This document shows, piece after piece, positions 46,701 through 58,512 of a DNA stretch of 64,000 nucleotides. This stretch comes from Bugulina stolonifera. Taxonomy: Eukaryota > Bryozoa > Gymnolaemata > Cheilostomatida > Bugulidae. The stretch covers positions 6,548,701-6,612,700 of the forward strand of contig OW285195.1 in assembly GCA_935421135.1 (NCBI GenBank), written 5' to 3'. Below the pieces are notes generated by a model. It saw only the letters and a list, made by a program, of their open reading frames with translations, had not been told where the DNA came from and made no database searches. How positions within the stretch are numbered: position 1 is the stretch's first letter; every line of letters starts with the position of its first letter. Both the position numbers and the translations under genes were made by a program.

Positions 46701-49700
46701 TTGGTTGGTTTTTCTCAAGAATAACTTGTTACCGAATGATTAAATTCATTGGTCTATGACATTCCTACTGCCTAGCAATATAATCATAAATATACTATTT
46801 CGTATCTCAATATACAGGTGTTATTTTTAATGAATAAAAATTTCTAATCTGATTTTGTAACAGATTCATTAATTCATACTTATAGAATACATCCTGAGCT
46901 TCAAATTGATACCAACATTGCCTAGTCTGATCACAAAACTGTTCAATATTGGCAATAATAGCTCGCTATGCTCACCAGTAGTTTAACTGAAAAGCGTCCC
47001 ATTTATTTCCATCGCCACTGTAATGGGTCTGTTCTATGACTAATAAAATATCGTGAATAATGTCAAGTGCTTGCAGTAATTATCCACTAAATATTTCCAT
47101 AAAGTTGCTGATTGTATAAACACATTAGCCAATTTCACCATGATCATAGTTTTACGAGATATGGAACTTGGTGAGAAGTTAGGAAGTGGAGGTCAAGCTA
47201 CTGTATACAAAGGAACCTGGCTCTCAACACCAGTTGCTGTGAAGATGATTCCGGATTCTGCCGGGTTTGACCTCTCTAGAACTTCTCTGGAGCAAATTGA
47301 AGAATACCAGGCTATTAAGTGAGTTACTGAACATGACAACATTGTTAATCTGTTTCCTTTATTTCCATTATATTGTATTGCATTAGATTATGTTACAATG
47401 TCAAAATCTCTTACATGCATAATATGCATAAAAATGAACAAAAGAAGCAGACTTATATGTATATGGAATGCATGTGTGTGAAGTTGAGAGCGCTCTCTCT
47501 CACCAAATACAAAACACAAAGTTGTCAAACAGAGCCCAGATGAATAAATGAATTCAATACAGGACTGCAGAAGGGAAACCTGTGACTTGGTTTGATTGGG
47601 TTGTATTAAGAAAATATGATTAATTAAAGTTTTAAGATACTTTTGATTATTTATCTACATATGCAGTGGCATACTGAGCTGAGTTCAAGAAAAGATAATA
47701 ATGCGTATGTTAAGCTTCGTGATTAATTTCATGTCATATGAAATATGTGAGAAGAGACATTGTTAAAATGGTTATGAACATTACACATGTGGTACACCTT
47801 TATTAAATATAGTTCACACAATTATTTATATTACTTGATATACTTCAGACTGTTGAGGCATCCAAATATTGTCCAGTTCTATGGAGTTACTCAACTTAAA
47901 GAAGGAATTGGTTTAGTCATGGAATTATGTGATACAGATCTGTTCTCTCTGTCACGTTCATCCTCATCTGGTGTAAGTGATCAGTTTCTGCATGGTATTA
48001 CTGTATTTAGACAAAAATTTGAGCAGACTAAATCTGTTTTACGTGTATATACAACAGTTCATGTTCTCAAGGTCAAATTTTGTAATTGTCACCAATTTAG
48101 GGCCTCGGTGTTGCAGGGTGCCACATTTGGTAGTAAAAACGCTCATCGTTAGAGATTAGCAGTTTCAGACATAATACCTTCAGCTAGCTTTTGACATTAA
48201 AAATGGCTTCATCAAACAAACACACCTTTCGGAATGAGACTTTCTAGGAAATATTAAAGAACTCTCTGCAGAATCAAAAAACAAGGATAGAGAGTTGCTT
48301 TGTAGTAAAACCCAATAGATGTTCGATGAACAAGGAAATTTGTTATAGTGTCCATTTGCTATTCTGATGACAATTTTAATTGTATTTGCTTTCACAGAAA
48401 TCCAGTAAAGAACTACTGAACATAATCAAAGATGCACTCCGTGGTTTAGTATATCTTCACAGCAAAGATATTATTCACATGGATATTAAACCGCACAACA
48501 TACTGGTAATATATGACTATTTTCTGATACGTATAAAGTTAGAAACCCTTGGGGCCTGTTCTTACCTATTTACACACTTTTCCACCAAAATAACAAATAT
48601 ACATGTGTTACTGTAAATTACCAGATTCAATCTGGTAGAGGGAAGTTGGCAGATTTTGGTTTATCGGATCTAAAAGAGAACTTCACAGATATGACAGTCA
48701 CTCACAGTGCTTGGTCAGGTTAGTAGTGTTCTAATTGGCTGAAAAATTGTTCAGGTGGTGATCACAACTTGGAGTTTGTAATCATACCATACCTCATTCT
48801 TTGCATATAATGTTCTGAGTATAGTGAAATTACACTGGCATTCAATACAAATAGAAATATGGCAGCAAAAACCTCAATGTTATTTTATCCAGCATGCACA
48901 TGTACATGTACGTGGTGGCTATGTTTTATACGGTACATCTTCTTTCCACAGGGACAGCTTTGTACAGAGCTCCAGAGTTACTACATAGAGCAGCACCTTC
49001 TAAGGCAGCAGATCTTTGGTGTATGGGTCTCACAGCTTTGCAGATTCTTACAGGTGAAATATCATTGTTTAGAGTGTAATTGGGCATACATCATGTAGTA
49101 CATTTGTAACTAACAGTGTATATACATGTACATTGTGTCGAGTTAGGTGCAGAAGTGGAGAAATTTGAGATAGCCTTTGTTCTTCGCCAAAAATGAAGCA
49201 GGAGAAGTTGTCTTCTCTATATTTTGATGGTTGACCGCCCTTACCCCAAACCCCAACCACAAACAAGGAACTAAGGCTATCTAAATTTCTCCACTACTGC
49301 ACCTAACAGATTGTGTCAACATGTGTATTAATGGAACATAAAACGTTTCATATGCAATGCAGACTGCATGCATATTAGTGTCACGAATAGATAAGTTCTA
49401 CTAAAACATGCACGACTACCCATATAAGAAATATACGTAACATTTAGATGTCACTGAAGCCTAATGATTTAAGACATCTAGCTACATACTTCTGTTATTT
49501 TCTACTTTGAAAGCATGGGAAAAGTTACATTCAGTCAAATAGCAATTACTTTGATAATAACGAGTCTAGAAGGACTGCAATACTATGTGTACACATTTAG
49601 TCGATCACTGGGAATGAACGAGTATAATATTACTGCAGGTGCGGTACCATACACTGAGAAGACGAGGTATAGGAAATCGATGGTGCCCAAAGACCTGCTT

Positions 49701-49838
49701 GAGGAAAAGCTTCCTTCAAGCCTGCAGCAGTTGAATCCCACAAACCAGTCCATATTCAAGATGGTGCTGAACTTTGACCCCAATGAAAGGTTGTCAGCAA
49801 GGGATTGGTTGGGGAAACTGGATGACTACAAGTTTTAA
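43703..49838 (+). CDS. Ankyrin-repeat protein kinase (TKL-like), 467 residues
   Basis: Eight exons join in phase and total 468 codons: 43703-44165, 45716-45859, 47150-47318, 47849-47972, 48398-48505, 48625-48718, 48952-49053 and 49639-49838. Exon 1 gives an N-terminal ankyrin block with at least three repeats (GHTAVHCAAAYGHTE, GYTAVHDAAIHGETE, NMTPLDAARENGQTE). Exon 2 is a low-complexity linker of 13-residue repeats. The kinase domain starts near residue 205: Gly loop GSGGQATVYKG, Lys 234 in VAVKM, HMDIKPHN (327-334), DFG (346-348) and APE (374-376). The HRD Arg is Met, while Asp 329, Asn 334, Lys 331 and the DFG Asp are kept, so activity is plausible. Ankyrin-then-kinase order is that of ILK and TNNI3K-type TKL kinases; no orthologue is claimed. 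It is cytosolic by absence of signal or membrane segments. Introns hold three inverted-repeat elements. Confidence 0.85.
44334..45314. mobile_element. 981-bp TIR element with 10-bp target duplication
   Basis: It starts AGTGCTGGGCGG and ends CCGCCCAGCACT (perfect 12 bp, imperfect pairing for about 40 bp). It is flanked by ACTATAAACT at 44324-44333 and again at 45315-45324. Inside are three tandem imperfect units of about 190-240 bp, each with a GGGTGA...GCAGCTAAG block and a GCCATT end. No transposase is encoded. A 9-10 bp duplication suggests Mutator-like origin; the ends alone do not prove it. It lies in intron 1 of the ankyrin-kinase gene. Confidence 0.8.
45716..45859 (+). CDS. Linker exon with three 13-residue repeats (part of ankyrin-kinase gene)
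   Basis: A 39-bp unit encoding (D/G)ASNSVDTS(N/D)KRE is repeated three times, the last copy diverging as DASNSVDMLAE. The exon is phase 1 at both ends. It separates the ankyrin block from the kinase domain and probably acts as a flexible hydrophilic spacer. Confidence 0.7.
46148..47020. mobile_element. Tc1/mariner-type foldback element, 873 bp
   Basis: The ends CAGTGGTGATGGAAATAAGT and (reverse read) CAGTGGCGATGGAAATAAAT are flanked by TA on both sides (46146-46147 and 47021-47022), the mariner target duplication. Pairing of the arms goes on for more than 300 bp, leaving a unique centre of about 240 bp (46490-46730). No transposase frame is found. It lies in intron 2 of the ankyrin-kinase gene. 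Confidence 0.75.
49140..49310. mobile_element. MITE-like inverted repeat in last kinase intron
   Basis: Arms of about 41 bp pair with few mismatches: GTTAGGTGCAGAAGTGGAGA on the left, and its complement TCTCCACTACTGCACCTAAC on the right. The 170-bp element has no coding content. It sits between the kinase exons ending at 49053 and starting at 49639. Confidence 0.65.
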
Positions 49839-51820
49839 GAACCAACCAGGGTAAAATTAGGCTCCATGTTATTTGGTATACACAACTGTGTTCCACATTG
49901 CTGCAACCTCAGACTTGTTCTACACAATTTTACACATGTAGTTATTTAATGTGTGTGTACAAGTACGTTGCATTATGTTATGTTGTGATATTGGGAGCAA
50001 AACAATATTAAATTTGATATTTTTATCTTCAACAGGTTTGAATTTCTAAGCTACCTTGCTACGAGACCTAATCGCCTAGCCTAGTGTTTGGAATACATTT
50101 GCCTTGCACTTCATGAAAAAGAATATGTCATCAGTGAACAGTTAAAGGGATACTGATTCTTTTACACACAAGACAGTTCTCCGTGACTACAAGAAGAGGA
50201 TTTTATTGGATTTTTTGATAATTTGTTTCCATAATAATTGTACATGGATACTAAAGGTAGTAATACTACTGCTGTGATTAGTGGTATTGATAGCAAAACA
50301 ATGTGTCTCTTTAATACCATGACTGTGTTGTATTCCTCAACTGACAGTAGCCTAGAGATTTACCTCCATTAGATGTTTTTTGTCACTGAGTAACTGTACC
50401 TTTCTACATGGTGAATCTGTCACATGATATTAGAGTATATTAGTTATTAAAATTGAGGACATTATTTTGATAAATTATTGAAACAATAATTTTTGTAACC
50501 TTTTGTGTAAGATTTGAATGCCACCATTTAATTTATTGCTTTTTGCTTCTTCATACATTACCCAAAGCAAGCTGTTCTGACAAACATGTTATATATTCTG
50601 TGTCACTATGTGTTTGTGTGTACTGCGCTACAGCTGTTTGCTATTTTTATTCAAGTTTGTGTAAGAGTGTGAATTGATACTTTTATTAGAGTTAGAATTT
50701 GCTCATAAATTAAATCAGGTTTAGCAACCCGAAACTGAAGTCAAACTTCCTGAGTGTATTATATGACAAGCAACAGGGGATTAAGTAATGCTACCTGATG
50801 CAAGTAGTAAGTATAAACAGACTGGTGCCCATTATAGGTTCAACATTATGGTGGACTTATCCGAAGCAGAACTTGCAATCACTAAAATATTTATCTGTAC
50901 CCTGTAACCACCAGACTTGCATCAGTTCACTTGCCCAATGAATAATATCATTGCTTTATTACTACCATGCAGCTATATTTCTCAGTGTATTGAGTTTTAG
51001 AATGAATATCTAATGAAGTAAACTAACACACCTTTTGTTTTCAAATTATGAAAACCTTATTATGTTTATCAGACCATTTTATTGTTATTATAAATAAATG
51101 GTCACTCTAAGGTAATGAATTCAATAAGTTTGACCAATACCAAGGGAGTTGTCAGAGCTGTCAACAACATGCTAACAACTATTATATGAATAAGGTATAC
51201 AATATAAAAGAATTTGTTTTCGGTGTTACCTGGCAACAATGAAAAAATCAATGAGAACTACATGTATATGTATTCATGTTCAAGTTATGCTAGGCTTCCA
51301 ACTAACATACATACAAGTATTATTGCCACAATCTATATAATATTACTCCGTGTTACTGCTACACTATGAATCCCTACATGTCATGGTGGTTATCTTATAC
51401 AAACACATAAAAAATGCATTTGTAAATCAGGTGGTCCATGAGCTAGTGAATACACTAATAGATGTACCATTATCAAGCCCTGTGTGTGGGACCTATTAGG
51501 TAAATGCAGGTGTTCTGTATTATTCGATATAAATTCTATATTTGCTACATACTTAACATTACAATTGTTATAAAATACCCTGTTGTACTATTTATAGGCC
51601 ACCTGAAACCAATATTCAGTGCTGATAAACTGGTCATTACCTCTGTGTATTTATTCTCTAGGCTACCAACCTGAGAAGATAACTCCAATATTTACTCTGT
51701 GATTACCAATCTTGTGTGCTTCAAATCAGCCTGCTCACTTGTCTAATATTGTGATATTGTATGCTCTGATTTTATATCTGTAGTCAAACCAGAATTAGTA
51801 TTAGTATTCAGTACTAAAAT
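49839..51820. other. 3' flank of the ankyrin-kinase gene, noncoding
   Basis: No further exon or recognised repeat. Several AT-rich runs could hold the polyadenylation site, e.g. AATAAA-like words near 51090. Confidence 0.4.
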
Positions 51821-52492
51821 AATAGCATTCTCTAACATCCATTGATAGCCTGTGTGCGTAGAACTGGGCACATATATTTGGGTTCATGTAGATTGCAGTG
51901 GCTTGCTAGAATTTGGGCTATCCTTGTGGTTAACAATCTTTACTCTATTGTGTGCTTCAGACCAGCCTGTATGCTGCTTTGCTGTTAACTACATGTAAGT
52001 CGAGCCATGTTCAATTTTGGTTTTTTAATGTGTAGTATTTTTGAACAGATTCAAAATCCTGAAAAGATTTCTACCCTGGTGACATGTAACTGCTAGTAGT
52101 TGGTATAAACGGCAATTTGAAAGGGCCATAATGTGCCTACTCATTGCTAGTTGGATATGACTGAATTACTAGCATACTATACATAGGGACAACACTGTCC
52201 ACAAGTACATTTTTGTAAACCTATAACTTGCATGACTGTAATACAGATAATATAATTATGCAAGCTACTGTGACTGTTATTATATCTAACAAAACAACAG
52301 CACCAGTATAATATTATTATAATATACATGTATCTAATGGTGTGTGGTGTTGTATTACGTATAATTATATTATGCACTGTACCTCACTAACAATAGCCCA
52401 AATTCTAGTAAACTGCTGCACCCTACACAAACCCAAATAATGCATGTGCCCAGTTCTACACACACGGTCTATGGATGCCAGAGAATGCTAAT
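51821..52492. mobile_element. Inverted-repeat element with arms of about 110 bp
   Basis: The block 51821-51937 (AGCATTCTCT, GTAGAACTGGGCACAT, TAGAATTTGGGCTAT) is complementary to 52385-52492 with scattered mismatches. The 450-bp centre has no frame of note. No target duplication is clear. Confidence 0.55.
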
Positions 52493-52519
52493 GCATACAG
52501 TACTGCTGTACAATCATTA

Positions 52520-52620
52520 CTCTAGTATGGCTACAGATAGACCAGAGCATACATCAATATTAGTCAAATTTTGTTTAATATTGCGGTGTATGCTCTGGTC
52601 TATCTGGTAGTCATACCAGA
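52520..52620. repeat. Hairpin with arms of about 28 bp or more
   Basis: AGATAGACCAGAGCATACA at 52535 pairs with TGTATGCTCTGGTCTATCT ending near 52606. Shorter pairing (TATGGCTAC with GTAGTCATA) extends both flanks. Confidence 0.65.
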
Positions 52621-53404
52621 TTAAAAGCACAAAGTTGTGCCTACTTCGCCATCCATATACCTTTGAAAATCAAACCCAACAGCCTTTTTCAAGGCCACCC
52701 AATGGTTTTTCAAACAGTTCTTCTAATCAAACATGCTAACTCAGTAGATTAAAGCACTTGTAATGTCATAACGCATTATGAAAAGTACATGGCGTATTTC
52801 ATCAATAAACAAAATGTGAGGTAGTAAGGTTTATAACTAACTGAGTTACGAAGTACACCTGTATTTACTAAAACATCTTTTACAAACTGCTACTCCACAT
52901 ATTTCAGTTTAAACTGCCATTGAGGATTGCAACGATATAATATGGTTTGTCTATATTTGATGTAAAAGTATGCTTAAACAGCAAGCATGCCATGCCAACA
53001 CAGGTGCCCAGTTTATTTCGCATACCACTGTTAGTTGTGGTTAAAGTTGGCTGCACTGACTGCTAGTAGTTAGTATAAACAACAATGTGAAAGGACCATT
53101 AAACAGTGAGATTGTTTTATTTACCAAATTAAAATATATTTAAATACAGAATAAAATGGATGGAATTGTTATCACTAATAATCTGAATAATGCAACTATT
53201 CATAAATTAATAATGTAGTATGTGTACAATCCTACTAGTTACTCACTCACTAAACAGTCTAACAGTGTAAGCATTGTAATGGAACACCAGTGTAAACAAG
53301 CGTTAGTTAGCGTTAGCATTCATTGAACCTACAGTATATATTGTATATTAACCCAATGGCAACCTACGTTGTATGTAAAAATGATCCTATGACTGGAGTT
53401 CTAT

Positions 53405-54375
53405 TTGGAGTTGTCATCTCAGACACTCCATCATTCTACAACTTTTAACATGTTTGTGGTTGTCTTTCCTTAGAACAAGTTTAACCAAGAGCACACAATT
53501 TTATATTATGGTAACACAGTATAGGAGGGAATATTGCAAGAGTGCATAATTCCAAGGGATTGTATACCTACATGTGCATGACGTAGAACTGAATCATGAC
53601 AATTTTATACTGAATGACAGAGAGATACAGCATAAGTTACATAACTATAGTAAATAATGCAAGCAATAAAACTGTCCATTCAAATAACAATAGAGCTTAA
53701 ACAATAGACATATTGGAGAAGCTTGTTTGACTGAATTCATGAAAATCATTCATTGTAGAAGTTATCAGACCCTGATGTTATGTATTTTATATACACTGTA
53801 CAAATATAGAGGCTATAACAGCGTTCTATTGATTTTCTTCAGTGAAGTACATCTTGCATTACAATCATGGTAAAGTCATCCGATAGTAATATAGGTAATC
53901 ATTCTTCTAAGTGGAACAAATGAGGTGGGTACATGATGCATGCAATCTTACAGATTAGTATTGTACAGCTATCAGAATAATATATCAGCTAAGAAATTAG
54001 TGAATTACTAAAATAAAGGAAAAATGCTCTGGTGAGATTCAAGCTCAAGAGCCTATGAATGAGAGTCAAGCACTCTACCACTACACTCCCAGGTCCACAT
54101 TGATTGTGTGGGCAAAACTACATGTAGCTATTAAAATGAAAGTGCACGTCTGCACTGGTCGCATAGCCACTAAAATTGAGGTGGGTACACACCGGATACT
54201 CCCGTATAACCACATCTTGAACACTGCTGATAATCATCCAATGAGCAGACAGTATTAATTTAGCCTACACAATACCTTGGCCCTAGTTATTAGTTGAACA
54301 AGTCTATTGGGAACAGAGTTTAATAAGGTGAGTAAAGAGCTATTATATTGTGCAGTTGACAATTTGCCATTTGAT
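53405..54375 (+). other. Duplicate of the ankyrin-kinase 5' flank without the gene
   Basis: It matches 42700-43390 in order: AGTTGTCATCTCAGACACTC, TTTGTGGTTGTCTTTCC, GATAATCATCCAATGAGC, AGCCTACACAATACC and AAGGTGAGTAAAGAGCTATTAT at 54325. A family-2 SINE is inserted at 53908-54100. No ankyrin or kinase exon follows, so this is an orphaned promoter-like copy. Confidence 0.55.
53908..54100 (-). mobile_element. tRNA-derived SINE-like repeat, family 2, second copy
   Basis: On the minus strand, GTGGTAGAGTGCTTGACTCT and GAGCTTGAATCTCACC give the same A-box/B-box arrangement as 13255-13322. The shared body starts GTGGAACAAATGAGGTGGGT. Confidence 0.55.
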
Positions 54376-54592
54376 AGAAATATACATGTACATGTATAAT
54401 GTCTAGCATGGATTTCATAACATACTGTGTCTACATGCATATTATATACACACATTGTGTATTTGTACAATGTACTTTATGCTGTAACCATGGTGATATA
54501 ATCACAAATAAACATGACTGTGTAACTGTCTATCTACAGTATATACCAATTTTACAGGAGACTGCTAAACAGGCAACTTTCTGCCATACAGA

Positions 54593-54831
54593 ACTTACTG
54601 CCTTTACTTCTCACTATTAATCTCAGGTAAGAAAGTATTGATCCAAAGGGATATGCAATTTTTCCAGTTTGTGGTGGGAAAGCGCTTCACCAATGGCAAA
54701 GTTACTGATGTAGCACAGGAGCATTATAAGGTTGGATGCCCTTTCTAATATCACCAATGACCTCTATATGAATCGAACCTGGGACTCCCATATGAAAGTC
54801 CAGAACCCTTACCACTAGGCCATGGCAGCTC
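54593..54831 (-). mobile_element. tRNA-derived SINE, family 1, copy 2
   Basis: It has the same head, body and tail as 41075-41313; head TTCGATTC and GGCCTAGTGGTAAGGGTTCT read on the minus strand. The A-box is better kept here than in copy 1. Confidence 0.65.
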
Positions 54832-56094
54832 TCAAATGTAATATGCAATACAGTGTATGTTGCGTATTCAATTCAGCCTGTAGGCCTAGATACATGTTGT
54901 ATTTTTTATGAGTAATGTATATATATACAGACTGGCACTGTAGTCGTCATTTACTCACTACTTTATGTACATGCAGTAGAAAAGCTTGCTGTAGGTAACA
55001 AACTATATTCCTAGTAAATGGAATCTATTCCTAACATGGAATAGTGCTTTTTTATGGATAGCTTTCCCATACGTGTTTTATATTGTACCGGGCCTACATT
55101 GTATATGTTACACATTGGTACATTTTATATACATTTACATGTCCATTGCACTAGTATTTAATATAATGGACTGCATGTACATTATAATACATTTTGTATA
55201 TTCTCCACAATACAATCCATTAGATTCCTAGCATTGTCTAACCATTAGGTAATTCCTACTAGAATATACAATTATATTTTGCTAGTAATATCATTTCTTT
55301 TATAATATTACAAGCCTACACATTTTCTGACTTAGAAATTATTCATGTTAATTCATTTTCTTGTATTTTTTATTGTATTATCATGCGATCCCACTTTTTA
55401 TATATTTATGATTTTATCTGATTATTTTTATTATTATAATTATAAAAAATTAAAAGATTTATGCTAAAAAAGTCACAAAGATTAGGATTAGGGTTTACGT
55501 ACATTGTACAAGTATTTATATCTGCAAATTTATTCATAGTTACACGTGAATATAATTGCTGTGTACCACATAATTCTATTATGTTGTTAGTGAACAGCAA
55601 ATCTTTGAATTAATCCCAATGAATAATTGTTAGCTATTTCAAATGAGATTTCTGACATGGTAAAGTCCTAGAGACACTAGGACGGCACCTCAGTCTCAAG
55701 ATCACGGGCAAGATTTACAAATGTATATAAACTATTATTATAGAAGAGCATGTTTTTTCTTAGATCCTCGTATAACCATTCTAAAGATATAAATGTTAGG
55801 GCACTTTACGCTTTATACACCTTATCAAAACATTGCAGTGCTGTACACCATCCTGTTCTCTCAATATTACTTCACTAGACATTGAACAAAACTACAGAAG
55901 ATTGAATTAATCTACTATAATCAGCTTCCATCATATTGTAATGGTAAAATGTGACTCTAAACTCAGCCTCCCGACGACATGACACTTGTTATAAACATTC
56001 ATTGCATTAATCTGCCTGTGTTAACTTGTCTGCGTAGCAAACTGCCACTTATATACTTATAATGTGCATTACTGAGCAATGATCACTCAGGTCT
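54832..56094. other. Very AT-rich noncoding spacer
   Basis: No gene, no clear repeat. Short TA-rich runs near 55380-55460. Confidence 0.4.
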
Positions 56095-56545
56095 TTTTGT
56101 ACCCATGTATAAAGGGCCGACCTCTCAAAACTACTTGATATTCATTTTGTACATGAATTGAGTGGGTAATTTTAAACATCTTTTGTTGTACCCGACATGT
56201 TTTGGGTCGGCCTCAGGCTTCCGGCCGCCATCTTGTTGTGCAATTTCCGAACGACACTATGTTGGCTTTTTACCGGAACTTCCTCCGAAAGTTTTTATAC
56301 TATATAAAGCTCATTGTTTTCATGTTTGTTGTCTCAGTTGATGATTGGATCTCAATGAAGACACATCTATTTACTACTCATACAGAATCTTCACTTCGTA
56401 GTGTTGGTCGCTTCTCGAACTTCCTGCTACGACGGAGCATACTCGGGACCACATGGGTCATCTTGAGTAGTCATTGGACTACTAGTACCTGTTGATCTGT
56501 CATGTAATGAGAAGACCTCGTACCACTCATAGGTTCTTCATTTTG
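56095..56545 (-). repeat. Dispersed repeat of about 500 bp, copy 3
   Basis: The reverse complement aligns with 23161-23680 through GGAAATTGCACAACAAGATG and GAGAGGTCGGCC. Frames on the plus strand here are by-products. Confidence 0.55.
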
Positions 56546-57581
56546 GCCAAGGGGTCGTCTCAGGACGACATACACAACCCCCCAAAAACCATTGCAATAT
56601 TCCAATGTATAACACAACATATTCAATTACATTGGCTATTATTGGTTTGTTATTTCCACTGTTGCTATCTTCAGGTTGGTAAAGGCTGACACCTATCATA
56701 AACAATATCTCGGTGCCAGCTCGTGACATCATTGCACTATATTACTTTTACATACCATTACTTTAATACTCTCACGATGGTCACATGTGGATGTAGTTTA
56801 ACTGTTCAGCTTAGTTCACTTTTACGTCATCTGTAAAAAGTTAATACGACTATTGTTCTTGTAACAGGTGCCCCTATAGTGAGATTGAACGGTGTATTAC
56901 ATTGATACATTATGGCTACGCCTTTTGGCAGTTACATTGTATATGTAACTGCTCTATACTATTGTATGTTATAATAACAAAGGGATTATCATGAGATAAT
57001 CCTATGATCTATGCAGACAATATGCATATATATGGAGCAGGAAGGAGAGATTAAAATTCAGTTCAGTTTGAAGGTTTCTGCGCTCCACAAGCAATACTTA
57101 CAAGGTATTTGTAATTCTACAATATGGCTAATATAATTATAATGTAGTGTGGTTATAAGTTATTGTTAAAATCATTATCTAGTTTCATACATTGTAGATA
57201 CATAATATTATGTACAGTTGGTTATGCATGTTCTTTAACACTGTGTTGCATTGTTTCTACCCGTAATATAAAAGGTAGAAATAACACACCGAGTATAGAG
57301 CGCTGAGTATACTGTATAGAGCACTGTATACTGTGCTTTTGCATCCTAAAAAATAGCAGTTATTGTTTTCAGCATCACAAATATAAATTTTTTCATAAGC
57401 GCTACTACTGCTATTTTTAAGAGGAAGCAGCTTAACATACTGTATTACGTGCTTTAATACACTTTGTCTAGGTATGCAAATAGGATTTGGTTACAATTCT
57501 TAGCATACACGATAGAGACAGTCACAACAAAATTATACTATTTTAGCTTCTAACAGAGAAAAGATTTGAAATCCATCAATT
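56546..57581. other. Spacer upstream of the second Thr-rich gene
   Basis: No gene is seen. It is AT-rich and includes short inverted words around 57300-57340 (ATACTGTATAGAGCACTGTATACTG). Confidence 0.35.
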
Positions 57582-58214
57582 ATGAAAGGTCCAGTGATGA
57601 AACTGTGTTGGTTGTTGTACTTTAGCAGTGTGATTACCAGGAATTCCCACGTGGTCAGTGTAACATCTACATGTACTTCTTCGTTTAATAACATCATTCT
57701 CAACTTCACACATACAGTCATATTCATCAATTCCTAACTGCAACTAGCTACTAAAACAGCACTATCAAAATAAAATTATTACTGAGGATTGATGATTGCT
57801 TGTTGGCATAGTTATGTGTTCAACAGGTGCATTTAGTGCTTGTTCTAAAACTGAACGTGAATGCTATCCATAACAATGACTCACGAATACTAGTAGCATA
57901 GTATATTAGTAGCTAATAATTGCGTGCTATGCACCTGGTCCCAAAAAATATAAATAATCTGTTCCGTTGTACCTTTCCAGACGGCTTTCCCGTTTTCTGG
58001 ATCATCATCCACTATTAGTACATCTGTACAGACTACCCCAGAGCTACTAAGTAGCAGCGATTCTGAGTCTTGGACCGACCCTACAACCACTGAAGACTCC
58101 ATGACTACTTCAACCTCGACTACCACTGAATATTGGACTACAGTTTTCACCACCTCTCAATACCAAAGTAGGCCTACTGCTCCCTTTTTAATTTTTATTC
58201 GATTGTTGCAGTAA
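57582..58214 (+). CDS. Small secreted Thr/Ser-rich protein, copy 2
   Basis: Exon 1 (57582-57653, 24 codons) encodes MKGPVMKLCWLLYFSSVITR then NSHV, a signal-peptide-like start. It has the same length and R-N-S-x-V end as the gene at 39994, and the bases before the ATG are also alike. Exon 2 starts at 57981 after CCTTTCCAG in phase 0: a Ser/Thr-rich stretch (PTTTEDSMTTSTSTTTEYW) then TVFTTSQYQ. The frame runs to TAA at 58212-58214, but a donor (CCAAAGTAGGC at 58168) may lead to a further exon not found here. Only the signal peptide and the EYxTVFTT motif are alike between the copies, so the mature part diverges fast. No function is recognised. Confidence 0.55.
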
Positions 58215-58512
58215 TTTATTAAATAAAACATAAAATTGTATAATGTTGATGCCCAGTAATCATTATTAGAAGTGAACGTAGTGTGCGTCTGCCTCGGTAC
58301 CTGAGCATATACTCGTATTATTCCGTGACAGTAATTACTTTGGACGTAGATGTAAACACTTCATTTGTTTTATTCCTAACCCAGGTAGCAAATTGAATAT
58401 AGAATTTACATGTAGCTAACCTTGCAAATATTAATAACTAACTGAAAGATGAGTTCATGCATATACATGTATTATTATTTATCAATAAATGTATAACAGA
58501 CCCAATAGCTAC

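Noticed and set aside
49054..49079. Coding continuation GEISLF after the seventh kinase exon
   Set aside because: It stops at once, while the GTGAAA donor at 49054 joins in phase to the last exon to give ILTGAVPY, the expected helix F-G sequence.
43703..49838. Naming the kinase as integrin-linked kinase or TNNI3K
   Set aside because: Domain order is alike, but orthology cannot be judged without a tree, and the HMD motif and linker repeats differ.
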